From: Chondrus crispus
Taxonomy: Eukaryota > Rhodophyta > Florideophyceae > Gigartinales > Gigartinaceae
DNA length: 64,000 bases
Assembly: GCF_000350225.1 (NCBI RefSeq)
Contig: NW_005179191.1
Location: 1 to 64,000 of the forward strand
Direction: 5' to 3'
Position 1 is the stretch's first letter. Each line of letters opens with the position of its first letter. Shown here one piece after another: positions 1 through 10,110 of the stretch. A model generated the notes under the pieces. It did not search any database and was not told the DNA's origin. It was given only the letters and a program-made list of their open reading frames with translations. Position numbers and translations under genes: made by a program.

Positions 1-63
1 CTCTTCCCTCCCCCTCCCCCGTCCCTTTCCCCTCTCCGAACGCCCGTGTGCCGGCGCAGGTGT

Positions 64-151
64 AAGGGAAAGGGAAAGGGAAAGGGAAAGGGAAAGGGAA
101 AGGGAAAGGGAAAGGGAAAGGGAAAGGGAAAGGGAAAGGGAAAGGGAAAGG
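64..151. repeat. (GGGAAA)n microsatellite
   Basis: About fourteen uninterrupted copies of the hexamer GGGAAA. Only a two-copy trace remains at the homologous position in the duplicate block near 9046, so the array expanded or contracted after the duplication. It is internal and not a telomere. Confidence 0.95.
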
Positions 152-370
152 CGTGCGTGGCAAATCGGCGGCCTATCGTTTGTCGATGTGCGTGGCGACA
201 GACGACAGGGCGAGTGAGTGAGATGAAATTGTGTCGGTCAAGCGTTCAATTTGGATGCATGTGGCGGGTGCAGCGGGGAGATGTGGGGACGTGACAGGCT
301 GCCTCTGACTGGCAAGAGGATACAGTATAAGATGGAAAGGGCTGGGGCGTGGTGGCCCTGGAGGTTTGCA

Positions 371-690
371 GGCAAGGAAAAGGTGGGGTTGGTTGTGGTC
401 GACAATGAAAGGGGCGGTGGGGTCGAGATAGGAAAAGGTGGGGATGTCAGAGGTCGGCAATGAAAGGGGCGGTGGTGTCGTGAATGGATAGTGGGTAAGA
501 GGTGGTCGGGGTCGGCACAGAAAGGGGGCGGAGGGCCGTGCAAGGAAGTGGTGGGGATGTCAGAGGTCGGCAGTGAAAGGGGTGAAGGAGCCGGGCAAGG
601 AAAAGGTGGGGATGTCAGAGGCGGCAATGAAAGGGGTGATGGAGGCGTGCATTGGAAAGGAGGGGAAGGGCGGGGGTGGCACTGTGATGG
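371..690. repeat. Minisatellite, ~55-60 bp period
   Basis: Five to six imperfect tandem units, each containing GGTGGGGATGTCAGAGG followed by GGCAATGAAAGGGG or a close variant. The same array is present at about 9267-9595 in the duplicate block. Confidence 0.8.
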
Positions 691-730
691 GGAGGCGAGC
701 CACATAGTTTAGATCAATCGTTTCATTTAC

Positions 731-890
731 AAGTCACAAGAAACAAGCAAAGTCACAAGGAACATACGGTAATGGAAGAAACAAACAAGAAACAAAGTCA
801 CAAGGAACATACAGTTATGGAAGAAACAAGAAACAAAGTCACAAGAAACATACGGCAATGGAATAAACAAGAAACAAAGTCGTGATCTTG
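731..890. repeat. Minisatellite, ~50 bp period
   Basis: Three imperfect copies of a unit containing AAAGTCACAAGGAACATAC, then ATGGAAGAAACAAG. Repeated at about 9631-9785. Confidence 0.8.
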
Positions 891-904
891 ACGTCCTGTT
901 GAAT

Positions 905-1878
905 GCACCGAGCCTGCGTCGAGTCACTCGATCAACTTTCGGTAAATCTATTCGTTCTACACATTCTGCTTTTTACATACTCGTTAGTTCTCTTTGTGAA
1001 CGAGGTTAAACACGCTGCAAAAGCGCATGAGCTACATTTGGCTGAGAGTTTGTCTGAATGGAAAGTTCTTGCAAGATCATTATTGGCATGTGAAAAAGCT
1101 CCCATGTACCGTACGTCAACCCCATGAACTTTTTTCAACACCGCACGAACAACGCCTGCTCTTCTTTAAAATTTCCTGCAATATGCGCGAGTATGCGCGA
1201 GTATGCGCGAGTATGTTGAACCATGAATGTGTGGCATTCTAAATACAAGTATGTTGAACCATGAACGTGTGGCATTCTAAATACAGTACCTTCAATGGAT
1301 GTGTGCACGTATGTTCATATTGTCTTGCACATCTCACGCCTCCCTCAATCTTGGCCCGTCATCTCCGTCCTCTGTGTGTAGCAAATAAAATACAACCTCA
1401 CAACTCAAAATCCCACCAACACCAACAACAAAACTTTGTGAAGATTCGACACTGACGGCAGAATCTCGATTCACGTCTACCGACAGACGCATGCGGCCAC
1501 GGCAAAGCACCGATGCACCCCTAAACCAGAAAACATGCATCCCACTCATTCTTGAAGATGTTGAAGATAATGAAGATGACGTTTTTCGAATCCCCATGCG
1601 CACACTGTCCGTCTTTCGTTCTGCGATGAATTGTGAATCGCGGCTCTCCAGAGCTGCATCGCAAACTGCGATTCACAATTCATCGTAGAACGATGCAGCT
1701 CTTCACTTGAATACAAACAAATAGACCGGATGTATCGGACTCTCTCTCTCCGGGATGCACCGCAAACCTCAACCAACCTCAGTTTTGCTCCAACTACCCT
1801 TTACCAACTGCTCGTTCGCTACGAATGCGAAAAGTTCGTAACAAGCTCTGTAGGTAAGCAACCTGAGAACCATTTTCT
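905..1878 (+). promoter_or_regulatory. 5' flank of tandem paralogue 1
   Basis: The region upstream of the first family gene is homologous to 5925-6761, 9940-10847 and, more distantly, 12150-12925. The shared landmark is GTTCTTGCAAGATC followed by TGTGAAAAAGCT. Two direct 38-bp copies at 1210-1247 and 1248-1285 and a short GAGTATGCGC repeat at about 1190-1214 lie inside. A possible 5' splice site (GGTAAG, near 1853) precedes the ATG, so a 5'-UTR intron is possible. An upstream ORF of 65 codons (1491-1688) is conserved in the second unit, but that may only reflect recent duplication. Confidence 0.5.
1619..1701. repeat. Nested inverted repeat, 5' flank of gene 1
   Basis: A 23-bp arm at 1619-1641 pairs with 1668-1690 (one mismatch). 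An 11-bp arm at 1651-1661 (GAGCTGCATCG) pairs with 1691-1701 (CGATGCAGCTC). The two stems interleave. The same structure is at 6502-6584, but the third and fourth units lack it, so it looks like an inverted-duplication insertion in the ancestor of units 1 and 2. Confidence 0.85.
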
Positions 1879-3081
1879 ATGTCTAACTTATCTCTCCACT
1901 CCGAGGTGTATCCCGCCACCGAAGATCCGTCTCCAGTTCCGACCGTTACAGAGAGGACAGAGAGTCCTGCCTCTCAACGACACCTACCCCGCTCGCCCCC
2001 TTCCACCCGCAGCCGCCTCGCAAAAATTCGGCGCTCTCTCTCTACTGCCGTCGGTGGAGCCTGGCGCTTGGTCCGCAAAGCCGGCCGCCCGTTCCGCTGC
2101 ACCTCCAAGCCTCCTGCTGAAACCACGAGCCTCACAAATGGCTCTAATAAGTCGGCGCTCGCTCCATCGGAGTGCGAGCAGGGTCCCATCCACTCGCTTC
2201 CGGCAACTGACATCACCGACGAGGAATCGGGTTCTAATGCGTCGGACGAGAGCTGGGAACACCGGGAGTGCGCGAACAGCTGCCTATTCGTTGGCGCGAG
2301 ACAGCGCGAGGCCCTGGAGTTGAGTGGCAACATCGTGGAAGTCAGGCCTCCTCCTCGGCCGCAGTTCGATCGGAATCTGGGAAAGGAATTCTCCACAGTT
2401 ACGAGTCCTGTATCAGAGGCAGACAAGGAGGACGGGCCTGGTGTTGGAAGCGGATTTCAGGTCTCTGAATTGTTCTCAGATGGGACTGAAGGCGGCGAGG
2501 AAGTCCAGAATACAAACGTGGCAGTAGTTCCACTTGAGCATGCGGGGCGCCTGGAGGACGCATTACCACGGCAGTTCTCCACACGCCCGCCCATGCCATG
2601 GAAGAAACCGGCAGAGTTGTTCACGGAGAGGCAGTTTGTAGCCAAAAAAGCGACTTTTGCCCAGGACACGAAGGTTGTCCACGACCTGGCGGTCGAAAAG
2701 GATACAGTTGCACCGCCGGAAGTGGAGGATGCCATACCTCTGCTGAGCCCCACGCACCCATTCATGACGTGGAAGAGACCGCCGGGAATGCGCACCACGT
2801 GGACGTTCCGTACCTACGGCAGGGAAGCGAAAGAGGACAGGACCGAGGCGACGGACAGGGAGGACGCGATAGAACCGCAGTTCATAGGGCGGCCGCAGAA
2901 GTGTGGGCGGAACGTGCAAAGTGAGGCGATGGGTGCTGAGGAAGATGAGATTACAACTCAGCCAGGAATTGCAAACATGAACAGGGGGGAAGACGACTAC
3001 TCTACAGTGCTGTGGTCTGTTACGAGCCCAAACGAGCATATAACGGTGATAGAAACGGTTGTGATAGAAGAAATCATTTGA
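1879..3081 (+). CDS. Tandem paralogue 1, unknown family (400 aa)
   Basis: I do not recognise this protein. It is member 1 of a four-gene tandem family. The ATG is chosen because the context (TTTCTATGTCTAAC) and the first residues (MSN.S.HSEV.PAT) recur in members 2 and 3. Shared blocks: a basic motif LSTAVGGAWR followed by GRPF, about residues 54-72; a Cys/Gln-Gly block at about 98-104; and DESW..RE..C with QREALEL and VVE-like residues at about 122-157. A TRPPMPWKKP motif near residue 236 matches TRPPMSWQKP in member 3. The C-terminal half is acidic and low in complexity. There is no signal peptide or membrane segment. The conserved blocks are separated by variable linkers, which suggests a disordered scaffold or regulatory protein; that is inference. 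Coding status is supported by paralogue conservation only. Confidence 0.6.
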   Translation: MSNLSLHSEVYPATEDPSPVPTVTERTESPASQRHLPRSPPSTRSRLAKIRRSLSTAVGGAWRLVRKAGRPFRCTSKPPAETTSLTNGSNKSALAPSECEQGPIHSLPATDITDEESGSNASDESWEHRECANSCLFVGARQREALELSGNIVEVRPPPRPQFDRNLGKEFSTVTSPVSEADKEDGPGVGSGFQVSELFSDGTEGGEEVQNTNVAVVPLEHAGRLEDALPRQFSTRPPMPWKKPAELFTERQFVAKKATFAQDTKVVHDLAVEKDTVAPPEVEDAIPLLSPTHPFMTWKRPPGMRTTWTFRTYGREAKEDRTEATDREDAIEPQFIGRPQKCGRNVQSEAMGAEEDEITTQPGIANMNRGEDDYSTVLWSVTSPNEHITVIETVVIEEII

Positions 3082-3091
3082 TACCACAAAG

Positions 3092-3102
3092 TAGATAAAG
3101 AA
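3092..3102 (+). terminator. Conserved 3' motif TAGATAAAGAA
   Basis: TAGATAAAGAA followed by a T/G-rich stretch (TTGATTGTT) lies just after the stop codon of gene 1. It recurs at 8313-8323 and 12123-12133 after genes 2 and 3. It may be part of the polyadenylation signal; no canonical AATAAA is seen in that position. Confidence 0.45.
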
Positions 3103-4299
3103 CAGGTTTGATTGTTGAATGCGCCCGTCCCTTTCGTCAGTTTTCCCGAGAAGAACGCAATTTCTCGATTGCATCTTCATGCAGTTGAGATCAAAGCTCG
3201 TGCAGTTCTGTACCCTTAGTACAGTATGACGTGGAATGGGATCATACTGTTGCACGCTTGTACTGTATGCTTGTATTGCATGCTTGGGTACTGTATGACT
3301 GTACGAGTTGGCGTGGGAGTACGGCGGCACGGGAAAGGCGGAGGCGATGGCCTGTTCGTTGTTGCGATGAAGGACTACTTCTGGTTTTAGCGTGGCGTGC
3401 TTTCGTGCTTGTTGACAATGGATGTCTGTGCGGCGCATCTAGAGAGGTGTATTCAAAGGCGAAGGCGTCCCTTGGTGAGCTGTTGCTTGTGTACGGGCTA
3501 GCCTCTCTTGCATTAATCGATGTGATGCAAGATCGATGCCTAGGTTTACCTGGGGTCGCGTGCCTATCTACCTTATGTAGGGATGCTAGTGATCCGTAGG
3601 CCGGCGGCGATCGTGGTGAGTTGATCGCTGTTGTACGTGTGCAACGTGTGTGCATATGGCTCTCATGACAATCGATTAGTGTTCCAATGTTTTGGTTGCT
3701 TAACCTGTGTGGTGTGTATTGGATTGAGGCGAGCGTTCAAGCAGAATAGTGACATTGGTGAAGCACACAGAACTTGTGCACAATGCGAGCGCATTGCCTT
3801 TGTTATCAATTCTTCGACTACGGCTGCGGGGGTGCTGCTGAAGAGGTGGTCGAAGGGGTGGTGGATCACGAAGAGCGGAGCTGGCCTGCAAGGAGACGGG
3901 GAGGCGGGGAGGGTGGTGCGGCTGTCGTCACCGGTGAGGCGCGGAGGTTCGGAGGTGGGGGCGCGGACGAGGACGGAGGAGTTCATGAAGACGCTGCTGA
4001 GGAGGGTGCGGGTTGGGAAGGGTGGATTCGGGAAGGGTGGATTCGGGAAGGGTGGATTCGGGAATACAGGTTGACGAAGGTGGTGGGGTACACGTGTACA
4101 CGTTATCCACTGGCGCCGTTTGTGGATGGGCGATCACAAGACACTTGAGATGAATGCATGCCGCCGTCCCCCAACGGACTAGAACATTGTAGCGCGAAAA
4201 GCTCGTGCCTCTGTTTGCTTTCTCCGTCTCCCACTGCCCGCGACACCGAGCTCCCCCCCTCCCCCGAAGCCCGTCCTACCATTTCCTACATCGCCAGAT
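3103..4299. other. Intergenic, no gene supported
   Basis: Contains ACTGTATG/TTGTATTGCATG repeats (about 3220-3300) and an array of a 15-bp unit GGGAAGGGTGGATTC (4015-4064). The ORFs here are short and have no homologous partner in the other units. Confidence 0.6.
4015..4064. repeat. 15-bp tandem repeat, ~3.3 copies
   Basis: Perfect copies of GGGAAGGGTGGATTC in direct tandem. Confidence 0.9.
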
Positions 4300-4350
4300 G
4301 GGAGCCGCCTCACCAGTGACGTTTCGAACGTCACTGGTGAGGCAGCTCCC
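4300..4350. repeat. 51-bp near-perfect palindrome
   Basis: Two ~24-bp arms (beginning GGGAGC, ending GCTCCC) around a 3-nt centre, with one internal mismatch. The size and near-absent loop predict a cruciform or hairpin. It does not flank a transposon that I can see. Confidence 0.9.
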
Positions 4351-6501
4351 GTTGACAACCAAGAAGCGGTGCGACAGAGCGAAGCGCTGGCGATGATTGA
4401 AATGCTTATCGACGTCCGAGGATATTGAGAGATCCTCGGCCAGGGAACCGCCTATGCCGCAGCATAAGCCGGTTGGAAATGAGCACGATGAGCCCCTCCA
4501 TGACAGGGCTTTCTGCCAGCACGCAACACAAGCTGATCTGCCGGAGAGGATCTGCATGTTTGTTTCAGGCGAATATGAAATACGCTTCGCTGAAAACAAG
4601 ACTGCACTGCGTCCCCACGATTCCCCTCAGCCTCTGTCAGATGCGCTGCCGACGAGAGATGACGGGCCGAAAATCTACATGGCGTTAACGGAGGGAGAGA
4701 ACCGGGACAGATGCTACAGAGGAGTCTAAAGCGGTATGTGTCAAGACAGGCAGCGAGCAAGCGACGGCGGTGAAAACGCTGCTTCGGAAGGCGGTGTCGC
4801 GGGGAGTTAGAGAAGACTGTAGAGCGTGAAAGAGGGGCAGCTTGGGGCGAAGACTTTTTGAGTGTCGAGATCGCGAAGGATTCGTTGGGAAATGTTTGTA
4901 ACTGTTTGTTTGGGTACAGGGAAGCGCTTGCTGCTGATGCTGTTTGAGTGCGCAAAGCGAACCAAGGGTTCGGACGTCGACGACGACAGCAAGCAATGGG
5001 ACCAAGGGAATTCGTGGCATTGTCGGAAAACTCCTGTGAATTGAGTTGTCCTTGCTTTGATGTCCCTGGCACCAGGCGCGCTGGAGCCTGTGCCGTTCCT
5101 TCCGGAGCTCGGGACGAGTGAAGACGAGTGATGCGGCTGCTCGCACGGGAGAGCGCCGCCAAGAGATGCAAAATGCAACAATTGTTTACTGGTGTTCGTC
5201 CTGGCCCCTCCTCTCTCTCCAGCTCTCGCAATTCGCTCTGTAGTTAGCTGACCATCGCATTGCGGAAAAGGGTGACTGACAGTGTCTCCATTCTACCTAA
5301 ACTAACAGAAAGGCCACGACCTTTGATCTCCCAACTCGAAACATTCGGCCTGGGACTTCTGTAATGCCGTTTCTATTACAGCATACACCAAGTGCGTCCC
5401 ATTCTTTTGACAGGCATCGACGTGGAATCGGAGGAAGCGGACTGCAAAGATAGCATGCAAAAATTGCATGCATTTAATTGGTTGAATCGCTTGAATCAAA
5501 GCGTATGGCGCCCAATGACGTCACTTTTGGAGAGGTCGGAAACCGGGATCGCGGGCGGAAGACACTCGGAATGGATGAGAATCACGTCTCGACGCCCAAC
5601 GTGATACAATGCGTCGGATGGCGGTGGGGTCACGGACAACGAGCGACATGCTGATGCTGGGTGGCAGCCACCCCTTTTCGTGCAGATTCCAGAGTTTACT
5701 TGTTTCGACCCTGTTTACTCCAGTGCTGGTGCTCGTCCATAGAAAACGACAAGCACAACTGTGCATGCTTCAAACCAGCAAACATGATCACATATCTGGG
5801 TCGTACAGTTCTGTCTTTTCTGTGTAAACAAGTGCGCTATTGTCAGGCGTGGCCAGGCTTGTGATCTACTCGTTTCTTCTCTTCTGGCCGAGGATAAACA
5901 CACACACAACACACACCAAAGGCACATGAGCTACATTTGGATGAAAGGTTGTCTGACTGAGAAGTTCTTGCAAGATCGTAATTGGCATGTGAAAAAGCTG
6001 CCCATATACGTCGGAGCCATGAACTTTTTTCAATACCGCACGAACAACGCTTGCTCTTCTTTACAATTTCCTGTAATACGTGCGAGTATGTTGAACCATG
6101 AATGTGCGGCATTCTAAATACAGTACCTTCAATTGATGTGGGCACGTATGTTCATGTCAGGATCAACTCTCCGAAGAAAGGTCCCAGTTTGTAATTATAT
6201 ATATTGTCTTGCACATCTTACGCCTCCCTCCATCTTGGCCCGTCATCTCCGTCCTCTGTGTGTAGCAAATAAAATACAACCTCAAAACTCAAAATCCCAC
6301 CAACACCAACAACAAAACTTGTGAAGATTCGACACTGACGGTAGAATCTCTATTCACGTCTACCGACAGACACATGCGACCACGGCAAAGCACCGATGCA
6401 CCCCTAAACCAGAAAACATGCATCCCACTCATTCTTGAAGATGATGAAGATATTGAAGATGACGTTTTTCGAATCCCCATGCGCACACTGTCCGTCTTTC
6501 G
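4351..6501. other. Intergenic and 5' flank of gene 2
   Basis: 4351-5900 holds no gene I can support. The long minus-strand frame 5231-4452 has no domain, no paralogue and skewed composition. From about 5920 the sequence becomes the homologous 5' flank of family gene 2, including a near-identical copy of the 65-codon upstream ORF (6374-6571). Confidence 0.5.
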
Positions 6502-6584
6502 TTCTGCGATGAATTGTGAATCGCAGCTCTCCAGAGCTGCATCGCAAACTGCGATTCACAATTCATCGTAGAACGATGCAGCTC
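6502..6584. repeat. Nested inverted repeat, 5' flank of gene 2
   Basis: Copy of the structure at 1619-1701. The 23-bp arms are 6502-6524 and 6551-6573; the 11-bp arms are 6534-6544 and 6574-6584. Confidence 0.85.
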
Positions 6585-6761
6585 TTCACTTGAATACAAA
6601 CAAATAGACCCGGGTGTATCTAACTGCGCTCTCCCGGATGCACCGCAAACCTCAACCAACCTCAGTTTCGCTCCAACTACCCTTTACCAACTGCTCGTCC
6701 GCTACGAATGCGAAAAGTTCGTAACAAGCTCTGGAGGTAAGCAACCTGAGAACCATTTTCT

Positions 6762-8126
6762 ATGTCTAACTTTTCTCCCCACTCCGAGGTGTCTCCCGCC
6801 ACCGAAGATCCGTCTCCAGTTCCGACCGTTACAGAGAGGACAGAGAGTCCTGCCTCTCAACGACACCTACCCCGCTCGCCCCCTTCCACCCGCAGCCGCC
6901 TCGCAAAAATTCGGCGCTCTCTCTCTACTGCCGTCGGTGGAGCCTGGCGCTTGGTCCGCAAAGCCGGCCGCCCGTTCCGCTGCACCTCCAAGCCTCCTGT
7001 TGAAACCACGAGCCTCACAAAGGGCTCTAGCAAGTCGGCGCTCGCTCCATCAGATTACGAGCAGGGTCCCATCCGCTCGCTGTCGGTAATTGGCATCACC
7101 GACGAGCAATCGATTTCTGCCCCTCCCGGAATCAACAATCCGGAAAACCATCCCAGGAATCGATTTCCGCCCATCCCGACTATTCCTGTCAAAGCCCGCG
7201 CGGTCACGTTCGCCGTCGGCGAGCCCGCCGAGCGCTCCATCCCGTTCTTCGAGACCACATCTCCCACCCCCACCCCCGTCGGCTCCGGATCGCCTTCTGC
7301 ACCCGTCGCCGTCGTCCGCGGCAAGCCCGAGTGGCAGAGAAGCGCCCCCACAGAAGACGCCGGCTCCCCGGTGTCGAACGCCACCGCAAATTCTGCGGAG
7401 AGGGCCCTCTCCTCAGCCACCTCTGAGCACGAGCTACCCACGCAGCCCGCCCTCAAGACCCTCTCGTCCATCCCGGGGCCGGCCCCCACGCCGGCACCGC
7501 TCAAGGAAGCCAATGCCAAAGTTCCCCCGCGCATGACTAGGGAGCATGCACTGAGCATCTCGGCGACAGACCGCCCGCGGCGCACCACAGCCGCTAGAGC
7601 CAAGAGTGTGTCCGTGCCGGAGAAGGCAGCCAAACAGGTGGAAAGGAAGAAGATCATTCGGAGGAGAAACGGGCAGCGCTGGATGGTGCCGCACATGGAG
7701 AGCATGGACATGCCAAGGCCGTTCACGCCGCCCGCTGGCACCGCGTTTGAACTCTTCTCGGGTAGAAGGGATCGCAATGAGGCTCGCACTTTGATCAGTG
7801 CGTGCGCGTATCTAGAATTAGAAGTGATGCGCATGCGCGGGCTGTTGGATGGGAAAGAGGGCAAGTGTTGCTGTGGTAACGCTGGTAACAAAGACGGCAA
7901 CAAGGGATGTCAGTGCGCAATGCGAACCTTTTTAGAGCAAAGCTCACATCGGATGAAGGGAGTCCTCAAGATTTTGGAGGATCGGTACGACAGTATTGAG
8001 CAAGTTTACATCAAGAGTCGGGAGTATGCCGTGGCGATGGGGAGGTTTTACGAGGTGAGCTCACAGGTTATTAATAAGCTTGCAGCGGGGCATCATGAAG
8101 CTGCTAACCAGCACCGGGATGTTTAA
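6762..8126 (+). CDS. Tandem paralogue 2, chimeric (454 aa)
   Basis: Function unknown. Residues 1 to about 114 are almost identical to gene 1, including LSTAVGGAWR and the block before GITDEQS. From there the sequence is unrelated: a long Pro/Ala/Ser-rich stretch (about 118-285), a basic patch with RRR (near 295), then a predicted helical C-terminus (about 340-454) with the Cys-rich insert KCCCGNAGN and GCQC, and heptad-like helices after it. Members 1, 3 and 4 lack this C-terminus. The paralogue C-terminus survives out of frame as non-coding sequence at 8151-8240. The gene therefore looks like a fusion of the family N-terminus to a captured sequence of unknown origin. The ATG aligns exactly with gene 1. 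The open frame extends through a GC-rich region where long frames can occur by chance, but the C-terminal third is not low-complexity. Confidence 0.6.
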   Translation: MSNFSPHSEVSPATEDPSPVPTVTERTESPASQRHLPRSPPSTRSRLAKIRRSLSTAVGGAWRLVRKAGRPFRCTSKPPVETTSLTKGSSKSALAPSDYEQGPIRSLSVIGITDEQSISAPPGINNPENHPRNRFPPIPTIPVKARAVTFAVGEPAERSIPFFETTSPTPTPVGSGSPSAPVAVVRGKPEWQRSAPTEDAGSPVSNATANSAERALSSATSEHELPTQPALKTLSSIPGPAPTPAPLKEANAKVPPRMTREHALSISATDRPRRTTAARAKSVSVPEKAAKQVERKKIIRRRNGQRWMVPHMESMDMPRPFTPPAGTAFELFSGRRDRNEARTLISACAYLELEVMRMRGLLDGKEGKCCCGNAGNKDGNKGCQCAMRTFLEQSSHRMKGVLKILEDRYDSIEQVYIKSREYAVAMGRFYEVSSQVINKLAAGHHEAANQHRDV

Positions 8127-8150
8127 GCACACATACCAAGAAGTGATGCT

Positions 8151-8240
8151 TCGCTCATCCCGGGAATGCCAACCTATGAGCCTGGCCCACCAGCACAGAA
8201 ACGGTTCAGGATATGGCGTGGCCAATGCGCCGCTTTTTAG
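8151..8240 (+). pseudogene. Stranded C-terminal codons of the family
   Basis: Thirty codons reading LIPGMPTYEPGPPAQKRF and on to WRGQCAAF, then a stop, match the C-terminus of gene 3 (LIPGRPTYELAPPARKRF, WRGQRAAF). In gene 2 they lie after the stop codon. They mark where the ancestral reading frame once ended. Confidence 0.8.
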
Positions 8241-9045
8241 ATGATTGACGATTGATGGCGTGCGGTGTGGAGAAGACATATATGGGATACGTGTGACATT
8301 GTACAGTGCTAGTAGATAAAGAACATGCTTGATTGTTTGATACGCTCATCCCCCTTCCCGTCTTTCCATTTTACGTTTCCCTGTCTTGACTGTTTGTACG
8401 CTTCGAGGGTATCTGGTGGTGAAGAAAGTGGTAGAGGCCTGGTTTTTGTTGATGATACCCCCTCTGCATGGCACAGTGATTGTGTGAAGCGTACTCAAGT
8501 AAATCAGAAACAGCAACCGAAATGCTGTCTGTAGACTGTCTACTTGCTGTCTATCTGCTGACTTATCTTTGTTATGTTTTGTATTGTTGCTCTGAGCACT
8601 CTATTACTCTACAGTATTAGATCTTGGCGTATCGGCTGCTCCATACAAACTTTTCATGATGCTGAACTCTACTGTGAGACGTAGGTACCATCTCTCTCTT
8701 CAGTATAACTGGTCTCTCTGAATACGATGATGAATAATCTCTAAAGGCGTTAGTAGAACAGTACCTTCTCCTAAACACGTGTATCATGTACACACGTGTG
8801 TCAAGGATACACGTGTACGTGGGACGTACACGCACACTACGTTGCAACCCCAACGCGCCACTGCGCTGAGCTCATCAAATTTCGGCGACATTATTCTGCC
8901 GACATCCCATCACTTGCGACTCTCTGCTACACGTGTACCCCTCCGCCACCTCTCCGCCATCTCCCCGCCCCCTCCCCGCTACCTCGGCAAACCGTTCTCT
9001 GCCCTCTTTCGATGCTCGTGTTGCTGCAACTGTTAGGACGGACAA
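8241..9045. other. Intergenic with ACACGTGT cluster
   Basis: No gene. It contains the conserved 3' motif (8313-8323) and a cluster of CACGTG-core palindromes at about 8776-8835 and 8930. The same core recurs in the LTRs of region 4. Confidence 0.6.
8313..8323 (+). terminator. Conserved 3' motif TAGATAAAGAA
   Basis: Second copy of the motif, about 190 bp after the stop of gene 2. It is preceded by the stranded paralogue codons, so it marks the ancestral 3' end. Confidence 0.45.
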
Positions 9046-10110
9046 GGGAAAGGGAAAGGCATGCGTGTCAAATCGTCGGCCTGTCATTTGTCGATATGGT
9101 GGCGACAGACGACGGGCCGAGCGCGTGACATGAAATTGCGGCTGTCAAGCGTTCAATTTGGATGCATGTGGCGGGTGCAGCGGGGAGAGGTGTCGGGGAC
9201 AAGCTGTCTCGGATTCGCAAGAGGATATAAACTGAAATGGGCTGCGCACTGTCGGTTCTGGAGGTGTGCAGGCAAGAAAAAGGTGGGGTCGGTTGTGGTC
9301 GGCAATGAAAGGGGCGGTGGGGCCGAGATAGGAAATGGTGGGGATGTCAGAGGTCGGCAAGGAAAGGGGCGGTGGTGTCGTGAATGGATAGTGGGTAAGA
9401 GGTGGTCGGGGTCGGCACAGAAAGGGGGCGGAGGGCCGTGCAAGGAAGTGGTGGGGATGTCAGAGGTCGGCAGTGAAAGGGGTGAAGGAGCCGGGCAAGG
9501 AAAAGGTGGGGATGTCAGAGGCGGCAATGAAAGGGGTGATGGAGGCGTGCATTGGAAAGGAGGGGAAGGGCGGGGGTGGCACTGTGATGGGGAGGCGAGC
9601 CACATAGTTTAGATCAATCGTTTCATTTACAAGTCACAAGAAACAAGCAAAGTCACAAGGAACATACGGTAATGGAAGAAACAAACAAGAAACAAAGTCA
9701 CAAGGAACATACAGTTATGGAAGAAACAAGAAACAAAGTCACAAGAAACATACAGCAATGGAATAAACAAGAAACAAAGTCGTGATCTTGACGTCCTGTT
9801 GAATGCACCGAGCCTACGTCGAGTCGCTCGATCAACTTTCGGTAAATCTATTGTTCCACACATTCAGCGTTTTACATTACTCGTTAGTTCTCTTTGTGAA
9901 CGAGGTTAAACACGCTGCAAAAGCGCATCAACTACATTTGGATGAAAGGTTATCTGACCGAGAAGTTCTTGCAAGATCATTATTAGCATGTGAAAAAGCT
10001 GCCCATATACGTCGAATCCATGAACTTTTTTCAACACCGCACGAACAACGCCTGCTCTTCTTTACAATTTCCTGCAATATGTGCGAGTATCTTGAACCAG
10101 GAATGTGCGG
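9046..10110. repeat. Duplicated block, copy 2
   Basis: Partner of 138-1240. It includes both minisatellites and the start of the 5' flank of gene 3. The conservation of this non-coding DNA is far higher than that between genes 1 and 3 themselves. Confidence 0.85.

Larger units (their letters stand above)
138..1240. repeat. Duplicated block, copy 1 (partner 9046-10110)
   Basis: This non-coding block is nearly identical to 9046-10110. Positions about 490-890 and 9381-9790 differ by almost nothing, while 170-370 versus 9080-9260 and the 3' end have drifted more. It contains two minisatellites and ends in the 5' flank of the first tandem paralogue. The reading frames inside are low-complexity Pro-rich or Gly-rich translations with no recognisable domain, so I call no gene here. 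Confidence 0.85.

Noticed and set aside
64..151. Possible telomeric repeat
   Set aside because: GGGAAA is not a known telomere unit, the array is short and flanked by unique sequence, and a near-copy of its surroundings lies internally at 9046.
238..705. Pro-rich minus-strand ORFs (also 9153-9605)
   Set aside because: They are translations of a G-rich minisatellite; the apparent conservation is that of the repeat.
1491..1688. 65-codon upstream ORF conserved in two units
   Set aside because: Not called as a gene: the two copies are recent duplicates and the frame passes through the inverted repeat; units 3 and 4 lack it.
4452..5231. 259-codon minus-strand ORF
   Set aside because: No domain, no copy in the other tandem units, biased Ser/Arg/Pro composition.
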